Below, piece after piece: positions 56,928-64,000 of a stretch of DNA of 64,000 nt; position 1 is the stretch's first letter; the number at the start of each line of letters is the position of its first letter. Both the position numbers and the translations under genes were made by a program. The notes under the pieces are model-generated. The model did no database searches, was not told where the DNA came from, and saw only the letters and a list, made by a program, of their open reading frames with translations. The stretch is from Massilia sp. UMI-21 (GTDB taxonomy: Bacteria; Pseudomonadota; Gammaproteobacteria; Burkholderiales; Burkholderiaceae_D), in contig CP063848.1 in assembly GCA_015277795.1 (NCBI GenBank), forward strand, positions 1,984,001 to 2,048,000, given 5' to 3'.

Positions 56928-58589
56928 ATGCATGATGAAGAGTCCGTTCAAGCTATTCTTGAGAGCTATTCAAACAAATCGATCGGCAACGCTTTAAGGG
57001 CTGGCGGTGAGCGCCCTAATCAGCATATTTTGACCATGATCAAAGTTGCGGACTTTCATGCTGAGCTTGCGCAGAGAGATTTTGCTGGGGTGCGTAAGCA
57101 TCCGAAGGGCGTAGCGAAAGTCATGTGTCTCGGGATCGGTAGGCTGCTACCGGAGATGATGAAAGCCAACAGTGCTGATGCAGGCATCTCTCTTCCGGCA
57201 GCTGAAGTAGAATTTCAGGCGGTCCGCACCAGTTTAATGGAAACCGGCCAGCTGCTGGACCTGAAAACGTTGGCGGAAGCCGAAGAATATAAGCTTGTTG
57301 CGTGCCGCGTCTGCGGACCTGACGAGGTCGAAATTCGGAAAGTGGCTGCCTCGGAGGAAGCATTGGAGCATCGCGATCGGGACGCTCTGCTCGACGCCGA
57401 GCATAACGAACGGTCGGATAATCGCAAGCGCATCGATAAATTGTTTGAACAGGCTTGGCACGCTCGCTTCGCCGCTGGGCCTGCCGGCGACTCGCAAGCA
57501 CTTGCAGCATTTAGGGAGGCCGGTCGCCAATACCTCGAATTTTTCGCTTCAGAATATGCCGAGGCTGATGCGTTTGCCGACGGTACGGAAATTGGCCCGC
57601 TTACCTTCGCGCAGTGGAAACAGATCGTTGTCAATGTCTGCTCGCTAGCGTTCGCAAAGGCCTGGCTGGAAGAGATAACCTTAATGGAGCAACGTCGCTT
57701 TAACCCGCTGGGCTTTCTAACGCTCATCCCGACCCAGATTAGCGATGCAGAACTCCGTGAGTGCTTCCGAGTGCCAGGAGTGCCTGAGCAGCCGGAGTTA
57801 TTCGAAAAGGTCAAGGCGTGCCTTGTCCTTGGCGAAGAGAACGCGAAGCTTGATTATGGGCCGGATGGAGCAATTCCTTGTTTAGTCAGTCTCGGCGACG
57901 CGGTGTTTGCTCCCCGATACTCCCGCCTGGGTAACCCCTACATGTTTCTTGTCCAGCGTCTCGCTAAAATCTACTCGTTCCAAATGCGCAGAATCCTTGC
58001 GGAGCGAGAAAGCGAGTTTCAAGACGAGATCGCCACGCTGCTCAGATCTAACCACTACCTTTTTGGCGAATCAAACGTCAAGCTGCTCAAGGAGGAGCAA
58101 ATCCTCACAGACATTGACCTCGTTGTCTACGAAAGGTCTACTAACTGTTTATACCTGATTCAGCTTAAGTGGCTTGCAGTTTATGCGCGTGAGTTAGCGC
58201 GACGTGAAAAGCAGTATGACGAGTTGCTGAACAAGGCAGGCGGTTGGGTGCAAAAGGTGGCCAGCTGGGTTGGAAAGGTTGGGCCCGACAACGTGCTGCG
58301 GACAGTCGGCCTTGGCGACGATGCCATCGATCCGGCCAAGCTAACCGTTCGCTTGCTCGTACTGAACCGCTGGTGGGCCAGGTTCAGCGGTAAGGAGCCG
58401 TTTAACGCGCAAGCAGCATGGCTCTCATGGTCGCGACTCAAATTGTTAGCACGAGAAGTCCCGAGCGGCTCGGCGCCATTGGATTACATCTACCTCAGCG
58501 CGCAGAGCATGCCGCTGCCGGTATTCACGCCGGTGACGACCCCTAAGCCGTATACTATCGCTGACTTGACAGTGAACGTGTACACCTAG
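56928..58589 (+). CDS. Uncharacterised protein with a PD-(D/E)XK-like C-terminal domain
   Basis: A 553-aa protein, no named family recognised. ATG 56928 is preceded by AGGAG with a nine-base spacer; a TTG 15 codons upstream has none. Residues 1-350 are mostly helical (RERDALLDAEHNE-type charged runs; C126-x2-C129 in KLVACRVCG). Residues about 355-450 look like a nuclease core: FQDEIATLL (Glu367), LTDIDLVVYE (Asp395, Asp397), a beta strand LYLIQLKW (Gln412-x-Lys414), then a helix RELARREKQYDELL. The D...QxK pattern is a known variant of PD-(D/E)XK enzymes. If correct it may be a nuclease effector; the identity is inferred from motif only. Confidence 0.7.
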   Translation: MHDEESVQAILESYSNKSIGNALRAGGERPNQHILTMIKVADFHAELAQRDFAGVRKHPKGVAKVMCLGIGRLLPEMMKANSADAGISLPAAEVEFQAVRTSLMETGQLLDLKTLAEAEEYKLVACRVCGPDEVEIRKVAASEEALEHRDRDALLDAEHNERSDNRKRIDKLFEQAWHARFAAGPAGDSQALAAFREAGRQYLEFFASEYAEADAFADGTEIGPLTFAQWKQIVVNVCSLAFAKAWLEEITLMEQRRFNPLGFLTLIPTQISDAELRECFRVPGVPEQPELFEKVKACLVLGEENAKLDYGPDGAIPCLVSLGDAVFAPRYSRLGNPYMFLVQRLAKIYSFQMRRILAERESEFQDEIATLLRSNHYLFGESNVKLLKEEQILTDIDLVVYERSTNCLYLIQLKWLAVYARELARREKQYDELLNKAGGWVQKVASWVGKVGPDNVLRTVGLGDDAIDPAKLTVRLLVLNRWWARFSGKEPFNAQAAWLSWSRLKLLAREVPSGSAPLDYIYLSAQSMPLPVFTPVTTPKPYTIADLTVNVYT

Positions 58590-59131
58590 GCGGCGCACTG
58601 GTGCATTGCTGCGCTAGCCGACAACGTGATAGCCCGGCAATCGTAGCGTGCAGTCGTTTCAATCAGAATAGTATTCACTTGGACAGGACTCTACCGCTGA
58701 ACCTTTCGATGTTCGCTTCGTTAGGTTGCCCATTCTCTATAAACGTAGATACCCGATCCCACGCATGTGTTGCGTCGACCGATTGAATGCGCGGTCGAAA
58801 GCGGACCTCGGTAAAAGCTTCTCACATCCGAAGTAGCAAACAGTTCTCCGCCGCAAGCAAAGCAGCCCAGTGGGCACCCCGGTGGGTAGCCTCGGAAAAA
58901 TAACTCAATTTTCATAGACAAACTACTGCTGACACCGCTTCCGCCAAGAGCCTCCAAGTGTGGGTGATTGTCAGAGGATTCTTGACGGGCGATGGAAGGG
59001 CGAGATCAGGAGTAGTGGCCGATCTTTAGGCGTTGCACTTTGTAGCCGCTATCCAAACGAAAAAAGCAGAGGCGTAGGGGGTATCGAGGAGTTTATGCGG
59101 GCGGGGAGCATAGTTGCATCCACCCGCATGG
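58590..59131. other. Region holding attR and the island end
   Basis: About 540 bases without a convincing gene. It contains the right-hand attachment repeat at 58933-58948 and a change of composition around it. The stretch before attR has stop codons in all frames and could be a trimmed part of the island. Confidence 0.5.
58933..58948 (+). repeat. attR: 16-bp copy of the tRNA-Ser 3' end
   Basis: CACCGCTTCCGCCAAG, identical to 50680-50695 in the same orientation. The flanking bases differ (TGA before, AGC after), as expected for a recombination core. Confidence 0.8.
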
Positions 59132-59944
59132 TTAACGGATTGTGACCATGGCTAGGTCGTCAATAATGCACACCATCTTACCGTGCTGAGAGACACGCAT
59201 TTCGCCAATTACAAGGATGTATGCGCCAGCAAATTCCTCCTTGATTTCTAAATCGAAGCGGCCCATAAGATCAGCACGAAGCTCTGGAGGAAGGCCGATG
59301 CTCATGTCGCCTTGTCCACCCGTGTTCAACCATAGAACGCCGTTGGCCCCCTCCCTGGCATCGGTCAGCTGACCCCAATAGCCCCTCAACGAGCCAGCGT
59401 AGCCGGCATCAACGTCGCCGAAATTGACGAAAAAGTCGCAGGCCGACATTTCCGACCGATTCTCTAGAGCAATCACTACATCCGAATGTCGGAAATTGGG
59501 CGACTCAACCAGCAGGCGGAGCAATGGCCGGAGGCGGCGGTGCATGTTCGCCACACGAGGACCGTCGCCGCCAACGTATGCACCTGCGCGCGGCCGAAGT
59601 GGTGCCCCAGGAACCGGGTCGAAATGGGTCGGCGGCTCAGCCGCACCAAAATCCAAGTCTACGATAATGCGGTTATTGAAATTGATGAGTTCGTCTTGTC
59701 CGTCCCCCATTCCCGGCAAGCGGAGGTCGCGATCCTCAACAGCACGAGAGCAGCCGTCGATATGCGGGCGTGCGCCGAAGCAAGCACCGCGGCCATCGCG
59801 CGATTCTTTACGGAAAAATGCTGGGTTGTGGCACTCCGTGCAGATGAGCTGCCGGCGTTTACGCTCCAGGTCTGAGGGGGAAAGGCGGGAGAATTCGATG
59901 GCGTTATAGTTATGGCCATCTTCGGTGCATGTTGCGTCATCCAT
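59132..59944 (-). CDS. Uncharacterised protein with N-terminal Cys/His motif
   Basis: A 270-aa protein, not recognised. The N-terminal part has a zinc-ribbon-like set: C35, C38, C55, H61, C65 (LICTECHNPAFFRKES, ACFGARPHIDGC), which resembles small metal-binding heads of nucleic-acid proteins. The rest is a mixed alpha/beta domain (LINFNNRIIVDLDFGAAE, NMHRRLRPLLRLLVESPNF, MVCIIDDLAMV). It lies outside attR, so it is not part of the tRNA-Ser island, but its lack of conserved neighbours suggests another acquired segment. The ribosome site is weak. Confidence 0.6.
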   Translation of the reverse strand: MDDATCTEDGHNYNAIEFSRLSPSDLERKRRQLICTECHNPAFFRKESRDGRGACFGARPHIDGCSRAVEDRDLRLPGMGDGQDELINFNNRIIVDLDFGAAEPPTHFDPVPGAPLRPRAGAYVGGDGPRVANMHRRLRPLLRLLVESPNFRHSDVVIALENRSEMSACDFFVNFGDVDAGYAGSLRGYWGQLTDAREGANGVLWLNTGGQGDMSIGLPPELRADLMGRFDLEIKEEFAGAYILVIGEMRVSQHGKMVCIIDDLAMVTIR

Positions 59945-60049
59945 CGCTTCGCAGGGTCCTTGTTGAGTTCGATAAAGTCAATCTGGGGGAATGTTTCCTC
60001 ATATCAAGATCGTCGATAAATTTCATGCTAAATGCATAAATGAGCGATG

Positions 60050-60416
60050 GTGCCTGCAAGATGTGCGAACGCCGTCCCAAGCAAGGTGTTCGATGCGGAC
60101 AATCACAACCTCGCCGTGCTGGAACGCGTGCAGACTGCCACGGTGCACTAAGGGGCTTCACAGGTAGTGGCTCAAGACCAAGCACGAATGGGATATCGAC
60201 GCCACTGACGGCGCGTACGCGAAGACCGTCAGGGGGCGCCTGGTCAATGGAAGGCCGGGCAGTGCGAGATGTGCCACGGCGTCAAGGCGCACAACTCGCG
60301 CAGCGGCAGTGACTGTGGCGGTACCGAGATAGGACCGGCCCAGGAGGCGGCGCCGGAAATCGTCCGGAGCAAAGCCATGGTGCGCCTGCAGGAAGGGTTC
60401 GCTGACACTGCAATCT
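60050..60416 (+). pseudogene. Decayed multiheme cytochrome c-like gene
   Basis: Three overlapping pieces on the plus strand change frame: PSKVFDADNHNLAVLERVQTAT (frame ending 60151), WLKTKHEWDIDATDGAYAKT (60168 on), and KAGQCEMCHGVKAHNSRSGS, which has the heme motif CEMCH (about 60263-60277). A second broken DCHG appears near 60136. The pieces are in order and 0-100 bases apart, so a cytochrome with several CxxCH motifs was likely broken by at least two frameshifts. The assignment rests on motifs only. Confidence 0.4.
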
Positions 60417-61019
60417 TCACCGCCCGACGATTTTCCGACGTGCCGCCAACAATCCCGTCAATCCGAGCGCGAGCAGTGGAAGTGAGCCGGGTTCTGGAAT
60501 CTGCCGGATCAGCCCCGTAGCGCCGCTGCATGGAGCGGCATCTGGCGTGACCCACCCGCAGCCGTTCATCCCGGCATCGCTTTCGGCTTCGTAGATGGTG
60601 AAGTGGGGACCGTTTCCGAGGCCCGTCGTCATGCCGAACTGGCTATCGAAATTGTGGGCATAGATGTGCCCGGTAAGCAGGTTCCCAGGGCCGAAGTCGA
60701 CATTCATGTTCAGAATCGTGGGTCCCGGGGCGCGGATACCCGTCCGAAAATCCCAGTGGATTCCCGCGCCTGGTTCAGTCCCGGGGTTGTACATCAGGCG
60801 CAGCAGGCCTGATTGCGGGTAGGCCTGTTCCAGATCGATCTCGTCGATTTGCATCTGAAACGAACCGGCTTTCACGGCTGCCGCGTCAAACTCGAGCAGC
60901 AGGGAGATCCCGAACGGAGCGACATGATTTGTTGCGTGCCATTTGTACCAGACGCCGGCATGTGCAAAGTTCGACAATGTCAGCAAAATAGCGCTGAGGA
61001 TAATTGATACGATTTTCAT
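60417..61019 (-). CDS. PEP-CTERM sorting domain protein
   Basis: A 200-aa secreted protein from ATG 61019, behind GAGGGGAAGTC. Signal peptide MKIVSIILSAILLTLSNFAHA. The middle part has a Gly/Asp-rich beta-type sequence (VWYKWHATNHVAPF, DFGPGNLLTGHIYAHNF, GMNGCGWVTPDAAPC). The C-terminal sorting signal is complete: PEP motif (IPEPGSLPLLALGLTGLLA) then RRK, the substrate signal of exosortase in exopolysaccharide-producing betaproteobacteria. No exosortase gene is in the window. Confidence 0.9.
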   Translation of the reverse strand: MKIVSIILSAILLTLSNFAHAGVWYKWHATNHVAPFGISLLLEFDAAAVKAGSFQMQIDEIDLEQAYPQSGLLRLMYNPGTEPGAGIHWDFRTGIRAPGPTILNMNVDFGPGNLLTGHIYAHNFDSQFGMTTGLGNGPHFTIYEAESDAGMNGCGWVTPDAAPCSGATGLIRQIPEPGSLPLLALGLTGLLAARRKIVGR

Positions 61020-61317
61020 GACTTCCCCTCGTGTTATAGGTTCTTCCACGCAAGATTTATACCTGGAGGATCGTCGAGAAGTAAGCCCTTGAATCTACGC
61101 TGGAAAAAACAGGCAGGTCCAGGCCAGGAAAAAATCCTGTAAAGAATTGCGACAGCCCGGAGTAAGCGGGAGAGGGGAGTATCGACTCCCTTGCTCTCCC
61201 CCGATTGTCGGCAAATCTTGCCGGGCTGGGCTGATCCACCGCCGCGCCGACAGCAGTGGGGCGTGCCCTGCGCCCGCCCGTTTGACGTCCGCGGTCGCCA
61301 AACGGGACCAGCCGACC
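61020..61317. other. Intergenic region upstream of the PEP-CTERM gene
   Basis: About 298 bases. At 61168-61200 nested inverted repeats GGGAGAG/CTCTCCC and GGGAG/CTCCC form a stem with a small bulge. It could be an operator or the terminator of the neighbouring kinase gene; no T-run is present. Otherwise no gene is seen. Confidence 0.4.
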
Positions 61318-64000
61318 TTAACCCGTCACGGTCCCACCCTGCAGCGCGGTCCGCAACATCTCCAGGGAATACGGCTTCGGCAGGAGTTCCACGCCTGACA
61401 ACGTGCTAGCGCTGCCCAGACCGCTTGCCAGCAGCACCCGCAGATGCGGGAAGCGCGCCTTCGCCAGCTGGACCAGGTCGTCGCCCTGGATGCCCGGCAG
61501 TTGCTGGTCCGCGATCAGCACCTGGATATCGGGCGTGAGCTGGTCCAGGCCTTCTTCGGCGCTGCCGATGGCGACGACCTCGTAGCCCAGGAACTCGGCC
61601 ATGTCGCGCGTGTTGTTGCGAATGTCGGCGTCGTCTTCCACCAGCATCACCCGCATGGCCGGCGCCGTGGACGACGGCGCCTCGCGCCTGCCCTCGCCCG
61701 GCGGCGCGGTCGGCACGGCGAGCTGCCGCTGCTTCTCGTTGGCGAGCACATGCCGGATCTTCCTGGCCAGGCTCTCCTTGGTATAGGGCTTGCCGATCAG
61801 TTCCACGCCGCGATCGAGCCGGCCGCCATGCACGATCGCATTTTCGGTGTAGCCGGAGGTGAACAGCACGGCAAGCGCCGGCAGACGCTCTTTCGCCTTG
61901 CGCGCAAGTTCGGGACTGCGCAAGGGGCCCGGCATCACGACGTCGGTGAACAGCAGGTCGATGTGGACGCCGCTGTCGATGACGGTGAGGGCGGCGCTGG
62001 CATCGTTGGCCTTGAGCACGCGGTAGCCGAGCGTCGTCAGGATGTCGACGGCCGTCGCGCGCACCGCTTCGTCGTCTTCGGCAACCAGCACCGTTTCGCT
62101 GCCGCCCACCACCGGATGGGTCTCGAGGGGCACGTAGCTGTCTTCGGCATTGCGCGAACGCGGCAGGTAGAGCTTGATGGTGGTGCCTTCGCCGATCTCG
62201 CTGTAGATCTTGATGTGTCCGCCGGACTGCTTGACCAGGCCATAGACCATCGATAGCCCAAGGCCCGTCCCCTTGCCCTCGGCCTTCGTCGAGAAGAACG
62301 GTTCGAAGGCCTGGCGCATGACCTCGGGCGTCATTCCGGTGCCGGTATCGGTGACGGCCACGGCCACGTACTGACCCGGCGCCACGTCGGGGTGGGTGGC
62401 GCAGTAGGCGGCGTCGAGCAGGGCATTGTTCACTTCGATGGTCAGCTTGCCGCGGCCATCCATCGCATCGCGTGCATTGATGGCCAGGTTGAGGATGGCG
62501 TTTTCGAGCTGGGCGATGTCGACCGAGGTGCTCCACAGGCCGCCGGAGACCACCGTTTCCATCTCGACCTCCTCACCCAGGCTGCGGCGCAGCATGTCTT
62601 CGATGCCGGTGATCAGGCGGCCGACCTTGATCACCTTTGGTTCGAGCGGCTGCTTGCGCGCGAAGGACAGCAGCGAGCTGGCCAGTTTGGCGCCCCGCTC
62701 GACGCTGGCCAGCGCGTTTTCCACCCTGCGGCGAACGGCCGGCATGGCATGCACGTCGGCCTCCATCAGTTGCAGGTTACCGGAGATAACCTGCAGGAGA
62801 TTATTGAAATCGTGCGCGACACCGCCGGTCAGCTTGCCGATCGTTTCCATTTTCTGCGCCTGTTGCAGCGCGGCTTCGGTCTGTCGCATGGCATCGGCCT
62901 GTTGCAGTTCCGCGGTGATGTCCCGGCCGATGGCGTGGATGAAATGCGTGTCGGGCACCGCAGTCCAGGACAGGGTGCAATAGCTGCCGTCCATCCGGCG
63001 GTAGCGATTCTCGAAACGGAAAACGTGCGCGCCGCTGCTGAGGGAGCTGACGCGTTCGATGGTGGGCTGCACATCGTCGGGATGCACGAAGTCGAGGAAG
63101 GATTTTCCGACCACATCCTGCTCGCGCCAGCCCAGGGTCGAGGTGAACGCCGGGTTGACCGAGGTCAGCGTCGCATTGAAGTCGGCGACGAGCATGATGT
63201 CTTTCGACAGGCGCCAGATGCGGTCGCGCTCGGCCGTGCGTACCGAGATTTGCTCCTCGAGTGTGGCGTTCAGGCTGACGAGCGCCTGGGCCGTCGCTTT
63301 CTGGTCTTCGATATCGGTGTTGCTGCCGATCCAGCGGACCACCTCGCCACGCTCGTTGTGCATGGGCACGCCCCGCACCAGGTGCCAGCGGTAGGCGCCG
63401 TCATGACGCCGGATGCGGAATTCCGCTTCGTATTCCACGCCGCCCGCAATCGCCGCCGACCAGCGCGCGACGACGCTCGGGATGTCGTCCGGATGGATGA
63501 TGCTGGCCCAGGCCTCGCCATCCAGCTCGCCTTCGCGGGCGCCGGAATACGCATACACGCGCTGGTTGAACCAGTCGAGCCGGCCGTCGGCCGGCGCCGT
63601 CCACACATGGTGGGGCATCGCCTGTGCGAAGGTGCGGAATTTTGCCTCGCTCTCGCGCAGCGCCGACTCGGTTTTCACCTTGACGCTGGTTTCGATGACG
63701 AGGGCCAGCACGCCGACGATGTTGCCGTTCTCGTCGACGATCGGAGAATAGTCGAGGTTCATCCAGACCTGTTCCGGGGCGCCGCTGCGATGCAGCGTCA
63801 GCTCCTGGTCGACATAGCTCAGTGATTCGCCACGCATGACGCGTTTCATCACATTGTCGTTAAAGTCGGCAACCTCGGGCCATCCGTCGCGCACCTTCGA
63901 TCCCAGCAGCCGGGGATGGCGTCCACCTGCGACGCCGGCGTAGCCGTCGTTGTAGATCATGAAGCCATCTTCGCCCCACATGGTGACCATGGGCACCGGT
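61318..64000 (-). CDS. PAS-domain hybrid histidine kinase (5' end outside window)
   Basis: An open frame of about 892 aa that continues past the window edge. Several PAS/PAC units are visible (DENGNIVGVLALVIETSVK, then RTFAQAMPHHVWTAPADGRLDWFNQRVYAYSG and ADFNATLTSVNPAFTSTLGW), then a HisKA domain with the His in LTGGVAHDFNNLLQVISGN (HWE/HisKA type) and HATPase with NLAINARDAMDG, DTGTGMTPEV and GTGLGLSMVYGLVKQSGG. Two receiver domains follow (VLVAEDDEAVRATAVDIL with DLLFTDVVMPG, and VMLVEDDADIRNNTRDMA with ADQQLPG in place of the usual Asp environment). It is a soluble hybrid kinase, probably sensing internal signals. Confidence 0.88.
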   Translation of the reverse strand, partial: PVPMVTMWGEDGFMIYNDGYAGVAGGRHPRLLGSKVRDGWPEVADFNDNVMKRVMRGESLSYVDQELTLHRSGAPEQVWMNLDYSPIVDENGNIVGVLALVIETSVKVKTESALRESEAKFRTFAQAMPHHVWTAPADGRLDWFNQRVYAYSGAREGELDGEAWASIIHPDDIPSVVARWSAAIAGGVEYEAEFRIRRHDGAYRWHLVRGVPMHNERGEVVRWIGSNTDIEDQKATAQALVSLNATLEEQISVRTAERDRIWRLSKDIMLVADFNATLTSVNPAFTSTLGWREQDVVGKSFLDFVHPDDVQPTIERVSSLSSGAHVFRFENRYRRMDGSYCTLSWTAVPDTHFIHAIGRDITAELQQADAMRQTEAALQQAQKMETIGKLTGGVAHDFNNLLQVISGNLQLMEADVHAMPAVRRRVENALASVERGAKLASSLLSFARKQPLEPKVIKVGRLITGIEDMLRRSLGEEVEMETVVSGGLWSTSVDIAQLENAILNLAINARDAMDGRGKLTIEVNNALLDAAYCATHPDVAPGQYVAVAVTDTGTGMTPEVMRQAFEPFFSTKAEGKGTGLGLSMVYGLVKQSGGHIKIYSEIGEGTTIKLYLPRSRNAEDSYVPLETHPVVGGSETVLVAEDDEAVRATAVDILTTLGYRVLKANDASAALTVIDSGVHIDLLFTDVVMPGPLRSPELARKAKERLPALAVLFTSGYTENAIVHGGRLDRGVELIGKPYTKESLARKIRHVLANEKQRQLAVPTAPPGEGRREAPSSTAPAMRVMLVEDDADIRNNTRDMAEFLGYEVVAIGSAEEGLDQLTPDIQVLIADQQLPGIQGDDLVQLAKARFPHLRVLLASGLGSASTLSGVELLPKPYSLEMLRTALQGGTVTG

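Larger units (their letters stand above)
50680..58948 (+). mobile_element. Integrated genomic island at tRNA-Ser, about 8.3 kb
   Basis: Bounded by identical 16-bp repeats (50680-50695 and 58933-58948), with the integrase gene at the tRNA end reading into the island. Its right half is visibly AT-richer than the flanking chromosome. Contents: integrase (broken), Fic, AlpA-like regulator, TIR protein, Schlafen/HATPase protein, nuclease-like protein. There are no structural phage genes or conjugation genes, so it is a small satellite-like or defence-type element that needs help from outside to move, if it can. Confidence 0.8.

Noticed and set aside
61085..61135. Sigma-54 promoter for the PEP-CTERM gene (TGGCCTGGACCTGC on the minus strand)
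   Set aside because: The GG and GC elements are one base too close together for a -24/-12 promoter.

Overview
The window is high-GC chromosomal DNA from a betaproteobacterium, most likely Burkholderiales, family Oxalobacteraceae (Massilia/Telluria-like). The evidence is the complete ybgC-tolQRAB-pal-cpoB operon, the glyA-nrdR pair, a minor-pilin cluster, a ribD/ribE ... ribBA-ribH-nusB riboflavin region, dnaX-ybaB-recR, a short SRP RNA, a PEP-CTERM protein and many large c-di-GMP and two-component proteins. The genus is an inference from gene content only.

Layout. 1-1.8 kb: 3' end of a chemoreceptor, a small membrane protein and a secreted protein. 1.9-7.4 kb (minus): tRNA-Lys and the Tol-Pal operon. 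7.6-10.5 kb: an SDR oxidoreductase, then glyA behind a well-formed ZTP (pfl) riboswitch, then nrdR. 10.6-13.8 kb: pilV-pilW-pilX-pilE-fimT minor pilins, tightly overlapping and without pilY1. 13.8-24 kb: riboflavin genes in two blocks, separated by an M16 protease and a receiver-GAF-PAS-GGDEF-EAL protein. 24-32 kb: lytic transglycosylase, ubiD, SRP RNA, a chemoreceptor, dnaX-ybaB-recR. 32-37 kb: glycosyltransferase, deacetylase-like protein, small lipoprotein, penicillin-acylase-family hydrolase. 37-50.6 kb: signalling cluster with a BarA-like hybrid kinase plus GGDEF/EAL response regulator, cstA with its small partner, a divergent Cache-kinase/LuxR regulator pair, an EAL-HDOD protein and a PAS-GGDEF-EAL protein.

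50.6-58.95 kb is the main accessory element. A P4-type integrase gene starts just after tRNA-Ser(UGA), and the last bases of that tRNA (CACCGCTTCCGCCAAG) recur exactly at 58933-58948, defining attL/attR of an island of about 8.3 kb. The integrase has an in-frame TGA where the family has Trp, so it is probably dead. Cargo: a self-inhibited Fic protein, an AlpA-like regulator, and three consecutive same-strand genes: a TIR-domain protein with an N-terminal Cys-rich motif, a Schlafen-AlbA_2/HATPase protein, and a 553-residue protein with a PD-(D/E)XK-like C-terminal half. I propose the last three as a candidate anti-phage module; this is inference from domains and location.

58.95-64 kb: an unrecognised Cys-motif protein, a decayed stretch that looks like a multiheme cytochrome c, a PEP-CTERM protein and the C-terminal part of a PAS hybrid histidine kinase that runs off the window.
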